From the NCBI RefSeq assembly GCF_029889845.1, contig NZ_JARANV010000002.1, forward strand, positions 124,001 to 188,000: 64,000 bases of DNA, in the 5' to 3' direction. Source of the DNA: Halomonas sp. 25-S5 (GTDB lineage: Bacteria > Pseudomonadota > Gammaproteobacteria > Pseudomonadales > Halomonadaceae). The position numbers and the translations under genes were made by a program. Each line of letters starts with the position of its first letter. Positions within the stretch are counted from its first letter, which is position 1. Below are positions 8,112-16,141 of the stretch, one piece after another. The notes below the pieces were generated by a model that was not told the origin of the DNA, searched no databases, and was given only the letters and a program-made list of their open reading frames with translations.

Positions 8112-8909
8112 ATGGCCAGCAAAATCGAGCAGTCGTCCCCGAGCGTCGAGATCCACAATCGTCAGGCCAACGGCCCTGTCGTTATCCTCTGTGAGCATGC
8201 TTCACATCATATACCCGAGCCATATCATGACCTTGGTCTGAATCCCGCGCATCGGTGCAGTCATGCGGCATGGGATCCCGGCGCCCGCGCCGTGGCCGTG
8301 AAGTTGTCGGAGATGCTGCATGCACCGCTGGTGGCGAGCCGGATCTCGAGGCTTGTTTACGACTGCAATCGCCCCCCCGAGGCAGCCAGCGCGATGCCTC
8401 AGCGCGTGGAAATCATCGACGTGCCGGGCAATCACAAGCTGACCGCAGCGCAGCGTTCTGCCCGGGTCGAGGCGTTCTATCGTCCGTTTTGCGACGCCGT
8501 GACGAGCGTGCTGGTAGAACGAGAAGCGCACGATATCCCGACGGTGCTGATCACCATTCACAGCTTCACACCGAACTTTCATGGTCGGGTCCGTGCGGTC
8601 GAGATCGGCATTCTCCATGATGCCGACCAGCGGATGGCCGATGCGATGCTGGCGCATTCCCAACTCCTGCCGCATCGAAGGATTCAGCGCAACGTCCCTT
8701 ATGGGCCCGAGGATGGCGTGACCCACTCCCTGAAGCTCCATGGTATCGACAACGGGCTGGCGAATGTGATGATCGAGATTCGCAATGACCTGCTGGCCAC
8801 GCGGGAAGGGGAAGACACCTTGGCCAGGGAGTTGTCGCAGCTGATCCTGCCCGCGCTGGTCACCCTGGGATTCGAGCCATCGCCCCGGGAGGGCAAGCCA
8901 GATGCCTAG
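8112..8909 (+). CDS. N-formylglutamate amidohydrolase-family protein
   Basis: A 265-residue protein of the N-formylglutamate amidohydrolase (HutG-like) family, metal-dependent amidases that release glutamate from an N-acyl group. Supporting stretches are VVILCEHASHHIP near the N-terminus, DPGARAVAVKLSE, the LVYDCNRPP core, TIHSFTP, and the C-terminal GLANVMIEIRNDLL. A GGAGGAG ribosome site precedes the ATG. There is no histidine-degradation gene nearby. Instead it leads a TRAP importer, glutamine synthetase-like ligase and dehydrogenase cluster, so the true substrate may be a gamma-glutamyl or other acylated amino acid rather than formylglutamate (inference). Its last eight bases overlap dctQ. 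Confidence 0.82.
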   Translation: MASKIEQSSPSVEIHNRQANGPVVILCEHASHHIPEPYHDLGLNPAHRCSHAAWDPGARAVAVKLSEMLHAPLVASRISRLVYDCNRPPEAASAMPQRVEIIDVPGNHKLTAAQRSARVEAFYRPFCDAVTSVLVEREAHDIPTVLITIHSFTPNFHGRVRAVEIGILHDADQRMADAMLAHSQLLPHRRIQRNVPYGPEDGVTHSLKLHGIDNGLANVMIEIRNDLLATREGEDTLARELSQLILPALVTLGFEPSPREGKPDA

Positions 8910-9498
8910 GGCCATCCTGATCTATATCAGTGCCATCGATGCGATGAACCGCGTTATCGGTCGAATGGCGATGTACCTGATATTTGTCCTGATGGGGGTG
9001 CTGCTGTGGTCATCGGCCTCCAAGGTGTTCATGACACCATCGATGTGGACGCTGGAAACCGCGCAATTCGTCATGGTGGCGTATTTCGTGTTGGGTGGAC
9101 CCTACTCGATCCAGCTGGGGTCGAATGTTCGCATGGACCTCTTCTATGGTGAATGGAGCCCGAAAACCAAGGCATGGGTCGATGCCATCACGGTCTTCTT
9201 CCTGATCTTCTATCTCGGCGTCCTTCTCTATGGCGGCCTGGTGTCGACGGCATATTCGCTTGGGTACTTTGGTAGTGAGCCATTCACTTTCTTCCTCGAT
9301 CTCATCGGTACCTTCTTCACCGAGGGTCCGTCAGCGGCTGGAGAGGAGCTTGGCTTCATGGAGCGAAGTCCTACGGCTTGGCGGCCCTGGTTGTGGCCCA
9401 TCAAGACGGTACTTTGTCTCGGAGTGTTTCTGATGATCCTTCAATCTCTTGCCGAGTTTTTCAGGGATATCGGCCGTCTCCGCGGGGTGATCGACTGA
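8902..9498 (+). CDS. dctQ: TRAP transporter small permease (DctQ type)
   Basis: A 198-residue integral membrane protein with about four hydrophobic segments, matching the small membrane subunit of a TRAP transporter. The stretch GPYSIQLGSNVRMDLFYGEWSPKTKAWVD-type helix-loop around residues 68-95 is typical of DctQ, whose members carry a conserved V(R)xD segment there. It overlaps the upstream gene by eight bases and the large permease by one base, so the three genes are probably translated together. The last quarter holds an extra loop (residues about 140-160) before the final membrane segment. TRAP systems import organic acids and related solutes using the sodium gradient, suited to a halophile. 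Confidence 0.88.
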   Translation: MPRAILIYISAIDAMNRVIGRMAMYLIFVLMGVLLWSSASKVFMTPSMWTLETAQFVMVAYFVLGGPYSIQLGSNVRMDLFYGEWSPKTKAWVDAITVFFLIFYLGVLLYGGLVSTAYSLGYFGSEPFTFFLDLIGTFFTEGPSAAGEELGFMERSPTAWRPWLWPIKTVLCLGVFLMILQSLAEFFRDIGRLRGVID

Positions 9499-10820
9499 TG
9501 CCGTATGAGATGATCGCAATCGTGATGTTCAGCGCGATGATGCTGATGCTGCTCACTGGTCAGCGTGTGTTTGGCGCTATCGGATTTGTCGGGGCGTTAG
9601 CGGGTGTCCTGTTGTGGGGGACCGGTGGGGTCGATATTCCATTCTCATCCGCGATGAAGTTGATGAAATGGTATCCACTACTGACCCTTCCGATGTTCAT
9701 CTTCATGGGCTATGTGCTGTCTGAAAGCCGTATTGCAGATGACCTTTATCGGATGTTCCATGTCTGGATGGGGCCGGTCAGGGGTGGCCTTGCCATCGGC
9801 ACGATCGGGTTGATGGTGCTCATCTCGGCCATGAACGGGTTGTCGGTGGCCGGGATGGCGATTGGCGCCACCATCGCCTTGCCCGAATTGCTGCGGCGGG
9901 GCTATGACAAGATCATGGTCACTGGCGTCATCCAGGCGGGCTCCAGTCTCGGGATTCTCGTGCCGCCTTCGGTGGTGCTGGTGCTGTATGCGATGATCGC
10001 GCGCCAACCCGTGGGGCAGCTGTGGCTTGCCGGGGTGTTGCCGGGGCTGATGATGGCGACGCTGTTCATCATCTATATCTATGTCCGTTGCCGCCTGCAG
10101 CCATCTCTGGGCCCCGTCCTGCCCGCCGAAGAGCGCGATGTGTCCCTTTCCGAGAAGCTACGTCTGCTGAGAGCCGGTTTGCTGCCGCTGGCGATCTTTG
10201 CGGTGATGATGGTCCCCTTCGTCAAGGGCTGGACATCACTGGTCGAGAGTTCGGCTGTCGGGGCGATGGCCGCGTTACTGGCCGCAACGCTCAAGGGGCG
10301 AATGACGCGCAAGGTGTTCGAGGTGTCGGTACGACAGACGCTGGCCATCTCCTGCATGTTCATGTGGATCATCCTAGCCGCGCTCGCCTTTGGTGCCATC
10401 TTCGACGGGCTGGGCGCGGTCAAGGCCATCGAGGACCTGTTCACCGCTCGCCTGGGGCTGTCGCCCTGGATGATCCTGATCCTGATGCAGCTCAGTTTCA
10501 TCGTGATGGGCACCTTCTTGGACGATACTGCCATGCTGGTGATCGTGGCGCCGCTTTATGTGCCGCTGGTCGATGCGCTTGGTTTTGATCTGATCTGGTA
10601 CGGGGTGCTCTACACGATCACGACACAGATCGCCTACATGACGCCACCGTTTGGTTATAACCTGTTTTTGATGCGTGCCATGGCGCCGCCCGAAATTGGG
10701 CTTCGCGATATTTACTGGTCGATCCTCCCCTTCGTATTGGTGATGACGGCTGCCCTGAGCCTGGTGATGGTCTTTCCGCAAATCGCACTCTGGCTTCCGG
10801 GCTACATTTATGGGAGTTGA
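9498..10820 (+). CDS. dctM: TRAP transporter large permease (DctM type)
   Basis: A 440-residue, strongly hydrophobic protein with about 12 membrane segments. The ATG at 9498 shares its A with the dctQ stop; an earlier in-frame start lies inside dctQ and is rejected. The sequences GAGSSLGILVPPSVV-like (QAGSSLGILVPPS near residue 145) and a second copy-like segment near the C-terminus (FLDDTAMLVIVAPLYVPL) are typical of DctM, which forms the transport channel with DctQ. The binding-protein gene follows 83 bases later with its own ribosome site. Confidence 0.92.
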   Translation: MPYEMIAIVMFSAMMLMLLTGQRVFGAIGFVGALAGVLLWGTGGVDIPFSSAMKLMKWYPLLTLPMFIFMGYVLSESRIADDLYRMFHVWMGPVRGGLAIGTIGLMVLISAMNGLSVAGMAIGATIALPELLRRGYDKIMVTGVIQAGSSLGILVPPSVVLVLYAMIARQPVGQLWLAGVLPGLMMATLFIIYIYVRCRLQPSLGPVLPAEERDVSLSEKLRLLRAGLLPLAIFAVMMVPFVKGWTSLVESSAVGAMAALLAATLKGRMTRKVFEVSVRQTLAISCMFMWIILAALAFGAIFDGLGAVKAIEDLFTARLGLSPWMILILMQLSFIVMGTFLDDTAMLVIVAPLYVPLVDALGFDLIWYGVLYTITTQIAYMTPPFGYNLFLMRAMAPPEIGLRDIYWSILPFVLVMTAALSLVMVFPQIALWLPGYIYGS

Positions 10821-10903
10821 CCACAGCGGGAATGAACAACAAGAGCCTCACCAAGGGCCGAATCCATGTCACATCCGGTAGTTAACACCAGGAGAGCGAG
10901 AAA

Positions 10904-11956
10904 ATGACAACAAGACGCAAGTTTCTGATCACGGCCGCGACCGGTGCTGCCATCGCGCCGCTGGCTTCAAGGGTCATGGCCCAGTCGTCGTCCGAGCCCG
11001 CCATCACGTGGCGCATGCAGACCTATGCCGGTGCCGCCTTGGCCGAACATGTCGCCAAGCCTGCCATCGACCTGTTCAACAGGATCGCCGGGGATCGTAT
11101 GCAGATCGAGCTGTACTATGCCGATCAGCTGGTGCCGACGGGCGAACTCTTCCGGGCGATGCAGCGCGGCACCATCGATGCTGTGCAATCGGACGACGAT
11201 TCGATGGCATCTCCCACCGAGGTCGCCGTCTTTGGTGGGTATTTTCCCTTTGGCTCACGTTACAGCCTCGATGTGCCGGTGCTGTTCAACCAGTATGGGC
11301 TCAAGGAAATCTGGGAGGAGGAGTATGCCAAGGTCGGTGTCAAGCATGTCAGTGCCGGCGCCTGGGATCCGTGCCATTTCGTCACCAAGGAGCCGATTCG
11401 CAGCCTCAAGGATCTGGAGGGAAAGCGCATCTTTACCTTCCCCACCGCGGGGCGCTTCCTGTCGCAGTTCGGCGTGGTACCGGTAACCCTGCCTTGGGAG
11501 GATATCGAGGTTGCCGTACAGACCGGCGAGCTGGACGGCATAGCCTGGTCCGGTATCACCGAGGATTACACGGTGGGTTGGGCCGATGTCACCAACTACT
11601 TCCTGACCAACAACATCTCGGGTGCCTGGATCGGGCACTTCTTCGTCAACATGGAGCGCTGGGAAGAGTTGCCTGAAGATCTCAGGCTGCTGTTCGAGGT
11701 GTGCTGTGAACAGTCCCACTATTATCGCCAGCATTGGTATTGGGGCGGCGAGGCCAGTCTGCGCGTCCATGGTGACAAGCTGGAACTTACCACGATTCCC
11801 GATGCCGAGTGGGATCAGGTGGAAAATGCCGCTCATGAATTCTGGAACGAAATTGCGGCGCAATCCGAGACCAAGGCCAAGGTGGTCGAGATCTTCAAAC
11901 AATACAATGCCGATATGCGCAAGGCTGGCCGGCCCTATCGCTACAGCGATGCGTGA
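10904..11956 (+). CDS. dctP: TRAP transporter substrate-binding protein (DctP type), Tat-type signal
   Basis: A 350-residue periplasmic binding protein. The N-terminus TTRRKFLITAATGAA has a twin-arginine motif and a hydrophobic core ending near AQS at residue 27, so export is probably by Tat. The mature part resembles the TRAP DctP family: ELYYADQLVPTGELFRAMQRGTID early, KRIFTFPTAGRFLSQFG where the ligand-carboxylate arginine normally lies, and a long C-terminal helix. Mature TRAP binders usually bind carboxylated ligands; which one is unknown here. CAGGAGAG precedes the ATG. A strong hairpin follows the stop. Confidence 0.9.
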   Translation: MTTRRKFLITAATGAAIAPLASRVMAQSSSEPAITWRMQTYAGAALAEHVAKPAIDLFNRIAGDRMQIELYYADQLVPTGELFRAMQRGTIDAVQSDDDSMASPTEVAVFGGYFPFGSRYSLDVPVLFNQYGLKEIWEEEYAKVGVKHVSAGAWDPCHFVTKEPIRSLKDLEGKRIFTFPTAGRFLSQFGVVPVTLPWEDIEVAVQTGELDGIAWSGITEDYTVGWADVTNYFLTNNISGAWIGHFFVNMERWEELPEDLRLLFEVCCEQSHYYRQHWYWGGEASLRVHGDKLELTTIPDAEWDQVENAAHEFWNEIAAQSETKAKVVEIFKQYNADMRKAGRPYRYSDA

Positions 11957-11965
11957 CCAGATCAC

Positions 11966-11989
11966 ATGCCCCGGCGCATGCCGGGGCAT
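11966..11989 (+). terminator. Hairpin after the TRAP binding-protein gene
   Basis: A perfect 10-bp inverted repeat (ATGCCCCGGC / GCCGGGGCAT) with a 4-base loop follows the dctP stop by nine bases. Only a short pyrimidine stretch follows, so it may attenuate rather than end transcription into the downstream ligase gene. Confidence 0.55.
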
Positions 11990-12057
11990 TCCGCTTGGGA
12001 AAGGTTCCTGACTGAGCGCTGGGCCTTGATATCTTGATGCGATGAGGAGCGTCGGTA

Positions 12058-13428
12058 ATGACCAACGCGCTGGCTTTGGATGCCCTGGAGGACCTGAAGG
12101 CCAAGGTGGGGAGTGGTGAAGTGGATACGGTGCTCGTGTGCATCGTCGACATGCAGGGGCGCCTGATGGGCAAGCGACTCCATGCGCGTCACTTCGTGAA
12201 TGATGGTTGGGACGAGACGCATTGCTGCAACTATCTGCTGGCCACCGATCTCGAGATGGAAACGCCTGATGGCTATGCCAGCACCTCCTGGAGGGCCGGC
12301 TATGGTGATTATGTCATGAAGTCGGACCTCGCCACGCTACGACCCGTGCCATGGCTTGATGGCACGGTCATGGTGCTGTGCGATGTGCTGGATCATCACA
12401 CCCATGCCCCGGTGCCCCATTCGCCGCGCGCCATTCTCAAGCGCCAGCTCGCACGGCTGGACGAGATGGGGTTCGACGCGGTAATGGCAACCGAACTGGA
12501 GTTCTTCCTGTTCGAGAAGAGTCTCGACGAAATTCGCAAGAATGGGTTCCGCGATATCGAGCCGATCAGTGGATATAACGAAGACTATCACATCTTCCAG
12601 ACCACCAAGGAGGAGCACGTATTGCGCCCACTTCGCAACCATCTATACGCGGCTGGCATCCCTGTAGAAGGTACCAAGGGTGAAGCCGGCTCGGGTCAAG
12701 GGGAGCTCAATATCCGCTATGCGAAGGCACTCGATACGGCGGATTATCATACCATCGCCAAGCATGCGACCAAGGAGATTGCTTGGCAGCAGGGGCGCGC
12801 GGTAACCTTTCTGCCTAAATGGCATCACGACCATTCGGGTAGTTCCACCCATATCCACCAGTCGCTGTGGCAGGGGGGCTACCCCACCTTCTTTGACGAA
12901 AGCGATGTGCATGGCATGTCCCCGCTGATGAAGCATTACCTGGCCGGCTTGCTCAAATACGCGGCTGACTATACCTACTTCCTGGCCCCTTATATCAACA
13001 GCTATAAGCGTTTCCAGAAGGGCTCCTTCGCTCCCACACGTACGGTTTGGTCGGTTGACAATCGCACCGCGGGGTTTCGTCTGTGCGCCGATAACACCCA
13101 GGCGGTGCGTATCGAGTGTCGCATCGGTGGGTCAGACTTGAACCCCTATCTGGCCATGGCCGGACAGCTGGCTGCCGGCATCAAGGGAATCGAGGAACGG
13201 CTGGAATTGCCCCCACCCGCCGAGGGTGACACCTATGAAGGAGAGACTGGCCTGATCCCGAAAAACCTGCGCGATGCCATGCAGGCCCTGAAGGATTCCG
13301 CCATGCTGCGCGAGGCCATGGGGGATGACGTGGTCGATCACTATACCCGTGCCGCCGAAGTGGAGCTGGAAGACTTCGCACGGGTGGTGACCGATTACGA
13401 GGTGGCACGCGGCTTCGAGCGTTCATGA
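12058..13428 (+). CDS. Glutamine synthetase-family ligase, probable gamma-glutamyl-amine synthetase
   Basis: A 456-residue member of the glutamine synthetase family. Catalytic-domain motifs are present: MATELEFFLFEK (metal-binding glutamates), GSGQGELNIRY, SGSSTHIHQSLW, DNRTAGFRLC and ECRIGGSDLNPYLAMAGQ. It differs clearly from the PuuA-like ligases at 4331 and 25635, so it is a separate subfamily. Relatives outside true glutamine synthetase include IpuC (isopropylamine or alaninol) and GlnA4-type ethanolamine ligases; the amine here is unknown. GAGGAGCG precedes the ATG. An aldehyde dehydrogenase and an alcohol dehydrogenase follow, which fits stepwise oxidation of a gamma-glutamylated amino alcohol (inference). 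The stop codon lies inside a short tandem repeat. Confidence 0.82.
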   Translation: MTNALALDALEDLKAKVGSGEVDTVLVCIVDMQGRLMGKRLHARHFVNDGWDETHCCNYLLATDLEMETPDGYASTSWRAGYGDYVMKSDLATLRPVPWLDGTVMVLCDVLDHHTHAPVPHSPRAILKRQLARLDEMGFDAVMATELEFFLFEKSLDEIRKNGFRDIEPISGYNEDYHIFQTTKEEHVLRPLRNHLYAAGIPVEGTKGEAGSGQGELNIRYAKALDTADYHTIAKHATKEIAWQQGRAVTFLPKWHHDHSGSSTHIHQSLWQGGYPTFFDESDVHGMSPLMKHYLAGLLKYAADYTYFLAPYINSYKRFQKGSFAPTRTVWSVDNRTAGFRLCADNTQAVRIECRIGGSDLNPYLAMAGQLAAGIKGIEERLELPPPAEGDTYEGETGLIPKNLRDAMQALKDSAMLREAMGDDVVDHYTRAAEVELEDFARVVTDYEVARGFERS

Positions 13429-13474
13429 CGAGAGCCCATGACGAGAGCTCATGACGAGCCCGTTACGAGAGCCC
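13424..13474. repeat. Tandem 13-bp repeat across the ligase stop codon
   Basis: About four units of CATGACGAGAGCC occur in tandem (13424, 13437, 13450 and 13462), the last two diverged, one with GTTACGAGAGCCC and one a base short. The first unit contains the stop codon of the ligase gene at 13426. The array lies before the 13540 aldehyde dehydrogenase start and looks like slippage expansion. Confidence 0.75.
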
Positions 13475-13539
13475 GGTGACATCGGGGGCCTGGCGGACGA
13501 GAGCTGCCGGAGCGCACCTTCCACAAACTGGAGAAGACG

Positions 13540-14922
13540 ATGGGTCACATTCTGACATGTATCTCACCGATCGACGGGTCGGTCTTCGCCGAGCGTGACG
13601 CCCTGTCGCCCGAGGCCGCGCAACAGGCGGCCGCACGGGCGCGGTCGGCTCAGGCGAGCTGGGCCGCACGGCCTATCCGGGAGCGTATCGAACTGGTTCG
13701 GGCCGGCATCGCCGCCGTGGGTGGCATGAATGACGAGGTGGTGCCGGAGCTGGCGCACATGATGGGCCGCCCGGTTCGTTATGGTGGCGAGTTCGGCGGC
13801 TTCGAGGAGCGTGGTGGCCACATGGCGACCATTGCCGAGGAGGCGCTGGCCGATATCGCGGTGGGTGAGGATGCCACGGTCAAGCGCTATATCAAGCGCA
13901 TCCCACACGGCGTGGTGCTGGTGGTGGCACCCTGGAACTATCCCTACATGACGGCGATCAATACGGTGGCGCCGGCGCTGATTGCGGGAAACACGGTACT
14001 GCTGAAACATGCCACCCAGTCCCTGCTGGTCGGCGAGCGAATGGCGCGTGCCTTCCATTCGGTCGGCGTGCCCGAGGATGTGTTACAGAATGTTTTTCTG
14101 GATCACGATACCACCTCGGCCTTGATCGCCGATCGGGCATTCGATTTCGTGAACTTTACGGGTTCCGTGGGCGGCGGGCGCACCATGGAACAGGCGGCAG
14201 CTGGCACCTTTACCGGGCTTGGCCTGGAGCTGGGCGGCAAGGATCCGGGCTATGTCATGGACGACGCCGACCTCGATGCAGCGGTCGCGACCCTGATCGA
14301 CGCAGCGATGTTCAACTCGGGGCAATGCTGCTGCGGGATCGAGCGCATCTACGTGCATGAGAGCCTTTATGAGGCCTTCGTCGAAAAGGCAGTGGCGATC
14401 GTCGAGGGCTACAAGCTGGGCAATCCTCTGGCCGCCGATACGGATATAGGCCCGATGGCAAATATCCGCTTTGCCAAGGAGGTTCGTGACCAGATTGATG
14501 AGGCCTTGGCCGCCGGTGCGAGGGCCCATATCACGCAGAAGCTCGAAGATGACGGTGGCGCCTATCTGACCCCGCAGATCCTGACCCAGGTGACCCATGA
14601 CATGCGCGTGATGCGCGATGAGAGCTTCGGTCCGGTGGTCGGCATCATGAAGGTGGCGGGAGATGATGAGGCGATCCAACTGATGAACGACAGCCGGTTC
14701 GGCCTGACGGCCAGCCTGTGGACGGCCGATATCGAGCGCGCCCAGCGTGTGGGTGACCGCGTCGAGACCGGTACCGTGTTCATGAACCGCGCGGATTACC
14801 TTGACCCGGGCCTCTGTTGGACCGGCTGCAAGGATACGGGCCGCGGCGGCGGCTTGTCGGTGATCGGCTACCACAACCTGACAAGGCCAAAGTCCTACTA
14901 CCTGAAGAAGGTGACGAAATGA
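13540..14922 (+). CDS. Aldehyde dehydrogenase family protein
   Basis: A 460-residue NAD(P)-dependent aldehyde dehydrogenase. Motifs: the VVAPWNYPY cofactor-binding opening, GNTVLLKHA (the usual KP(S/A) here is KHA), FTGSVGGG as the nucleotide-binding turn, LELGGKDPGYV with the catalytic glutamate, and NSGQCCCGIERI with the nucleophilic cysteine in a run of three. The run of three cysteines is unusual. It is distinct from the PuuC-type enzyme at 29453 and resembles succinate-semialdehyde-type dehydrogenases of the short class. The ATG has GGAGAAG upstream. Its stop overlaps the alcohol dehydrogenase start (ATGA), so the two are probably coupled. Confidence 0.88.
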   Translation: MGHILTCISPIDGSVFAERDALSPEAAQQAAARARSAQASWAARPIRERIELVRAGIAAVGGMNDEVVPELAHMMGRPVRYGGEFGGFEERGGHMATIAEEALADIAVGEDATVKRYIKRIPHGVVLVVAPWNYPYMTAINTVAPALIAGNTVLLKHATQSLLVGERMARAFHSVGVPEDVLQNVFLDHDTTSALIADRAFDFVNFTGSVGGGRTMEQAAAGTFTGLGLELGGKDPGYVMDDADLDAAVATLIDAAMFNSGQCCCGIERIYVHESLYEAFVEKAVAIVEGYKLGNPLAADTDIGPMANIRFAKEVRDQIDEALAAGARAHITQKLEDDGGAYLTPQILTQVTHDMRVMRDESFGPVVGIMKVAGDDEAIQLMNDSRFGLTASLWTADIERAQRVGDRVETGTVFMNRADYLDPGLCWTGCKDTGRGGGLSVIGYHNLTRPKSYYLKKVTK

Positions 14923-16064
14923 TGCTGACGGGAAACTGGACCTATCCCACCGCCATCAGATTCGGCGCGGGCCGTCTCGATGAGTTGCCCGAGGCCTGTG
15001 CCGAGGCGGGCATCACCCGTCCTCTGCTGGTGACGGACCGAGGCCTGGCCGATCTGCCGATCACCCGGGCCGCGCTGGACATCCTCGAGGCATCAGGCCT
15101 TGGCCGTCGTCTGTTTGCCGAGGTCGACCCCAACCCGAATGAACAGAACCTGGAGGCAGGGGTCGAGGCCTACCGGGCGGGGGGCCATGACGGGGTGATT
15201 GCGTTCGGCGGCGGCTCGGGGCTGGATCTGGGCAAGATGGTAGCCTTCATGTCCGGCCAGACGCACCCGGTGTGGGATTTCGAGGATATCGGCGACTGGT
15301 GGAGGCGGGCCGATGCCGATGCGATCGCGCCCATCGTGGCGGTGCCCACTACCGCCGGGACCGGTGCGGAAGTGGGCCGGGCCAGCGTCATTACCAACTC
15401 CCGAACCCATGAGAAGAAGATCATCTTTCACCCCAAGGTGTTACCCACTGTGGTGCTCTGTGATCCCGAACTGACGGTAGGCATGCCCAAGCCGATCACC
15501 GCCGGTACCGGGCTGGATGCCTTTGCCCACTGCGTCGAGGCGTTCTCGAGTCCGCATTATCACCCGATGAGCCAGGGCATCGCGCTGGAAGGCATGCGGT
15601 TGGTCAAGGATTACCTGCCGCGCGCCTATGCCGACGGCACGGATCTGGAGGCACGTGCTCACATGATGAGCGCGGCGATAATGGGCTCCACCGCGTTTCA
15701 GAAAGGGTTGGGGGCCATCCATGCGATGAGCCATCCCATCGGCGCGGTGTTCAACGCCCACCACGGCACCACCAACGCGATCTGCATGCCGGCGGTGCTC
15801 GAGTTCAACGCCGACAAGATCCGCGCGCGATTCGACATGGCGGCCGATTACCTGGGTATCGAAGATGGCTTCGATGGTTTCAGGGCTTTCGTGCAGGAGC
15901 TCAACGATCAGATGGGCATCCCACGCACCCTTTCGGAGATCGGCGCCACACCTGACCGCATCGACGATCTGGCCGAAATGGCCATTCAGGATCCCAGCTG
16001 TGGCGGGAACCCGGTGACGTTGACTGTCGAGGATCTCAAGGCGCTGTTCCGCCAGTGTATGTGA
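14919..16064 (+). CDS. Iron-containing alcohol dehydrogenase
   Basis: A 381-residue group III (iron-type) alcohol dehydrogenase. The nucleotide-binding turn GGGSGLDLGK lies around residue 98; PTTAGTGAEV follows; the metal site is seen in DAFAHCVEAF, AIHAMSHPIGAVFNAHHGTTNA. The start at 14919 overlaps the previous stop by four bases; a second ATG at 14922 is adjacent. Typical reaction is oxidation of an alcohol to an aldehyde with NAD. Next to the aldehyde dehydrogenase it should supply that enzyme with substrate, or act in reverse. It is the last gene of the 8112-16064 cluster and faces fhs across 77 bases. Confidence 0.9.
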   Translation: MMLTGNWTYPTAIRFGAGRLDELPEACAEAGITRPLLVTDRGLADLPITRAALDILEASGLGRRLFAEVDPNPNEQNLEAGVEAYRAGGHDGVIAFGGGSGLDLGKMVAFMSGQTHPVWDFEDIGDWWRRADADAIAPIVAVPTTAGTGAEVGRASVITNSRTHEKKIIFHPKVLPTVVLCDPELTVGMPKPITAGTGLDAFAHCVEAFSSPHYHPMSQGIALEGMRLVKDYLPRAYADGTDLEARAHMMSAAIMGSTAFQKGLGAIHAMSHPIGAVFNAHHGTTNAICMPAVLEFNADKIRARFDMAADYLGIEDGFDGFRAFVQELNDQMGIPRTLSEIGATPDRIDDLAEMAIQDPSCGGNPVTLTVEDLKALFRQCM

Positions 16065-16141
16065 CTGTCGCTCGACAATATGCACTCTTCTCAGCCCCTT
16101 GGGAGCCAGCGCCACCCGTTTACCCCCTGTGACTGCAGAGG

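Noticed and set aside
10832..10885. A 17-codon open frame between dctM and dctP
   Set aside because: No good ribosome site, no recognised family and it ends only 19 bases before the dctP start; probably part of the dctP leader.
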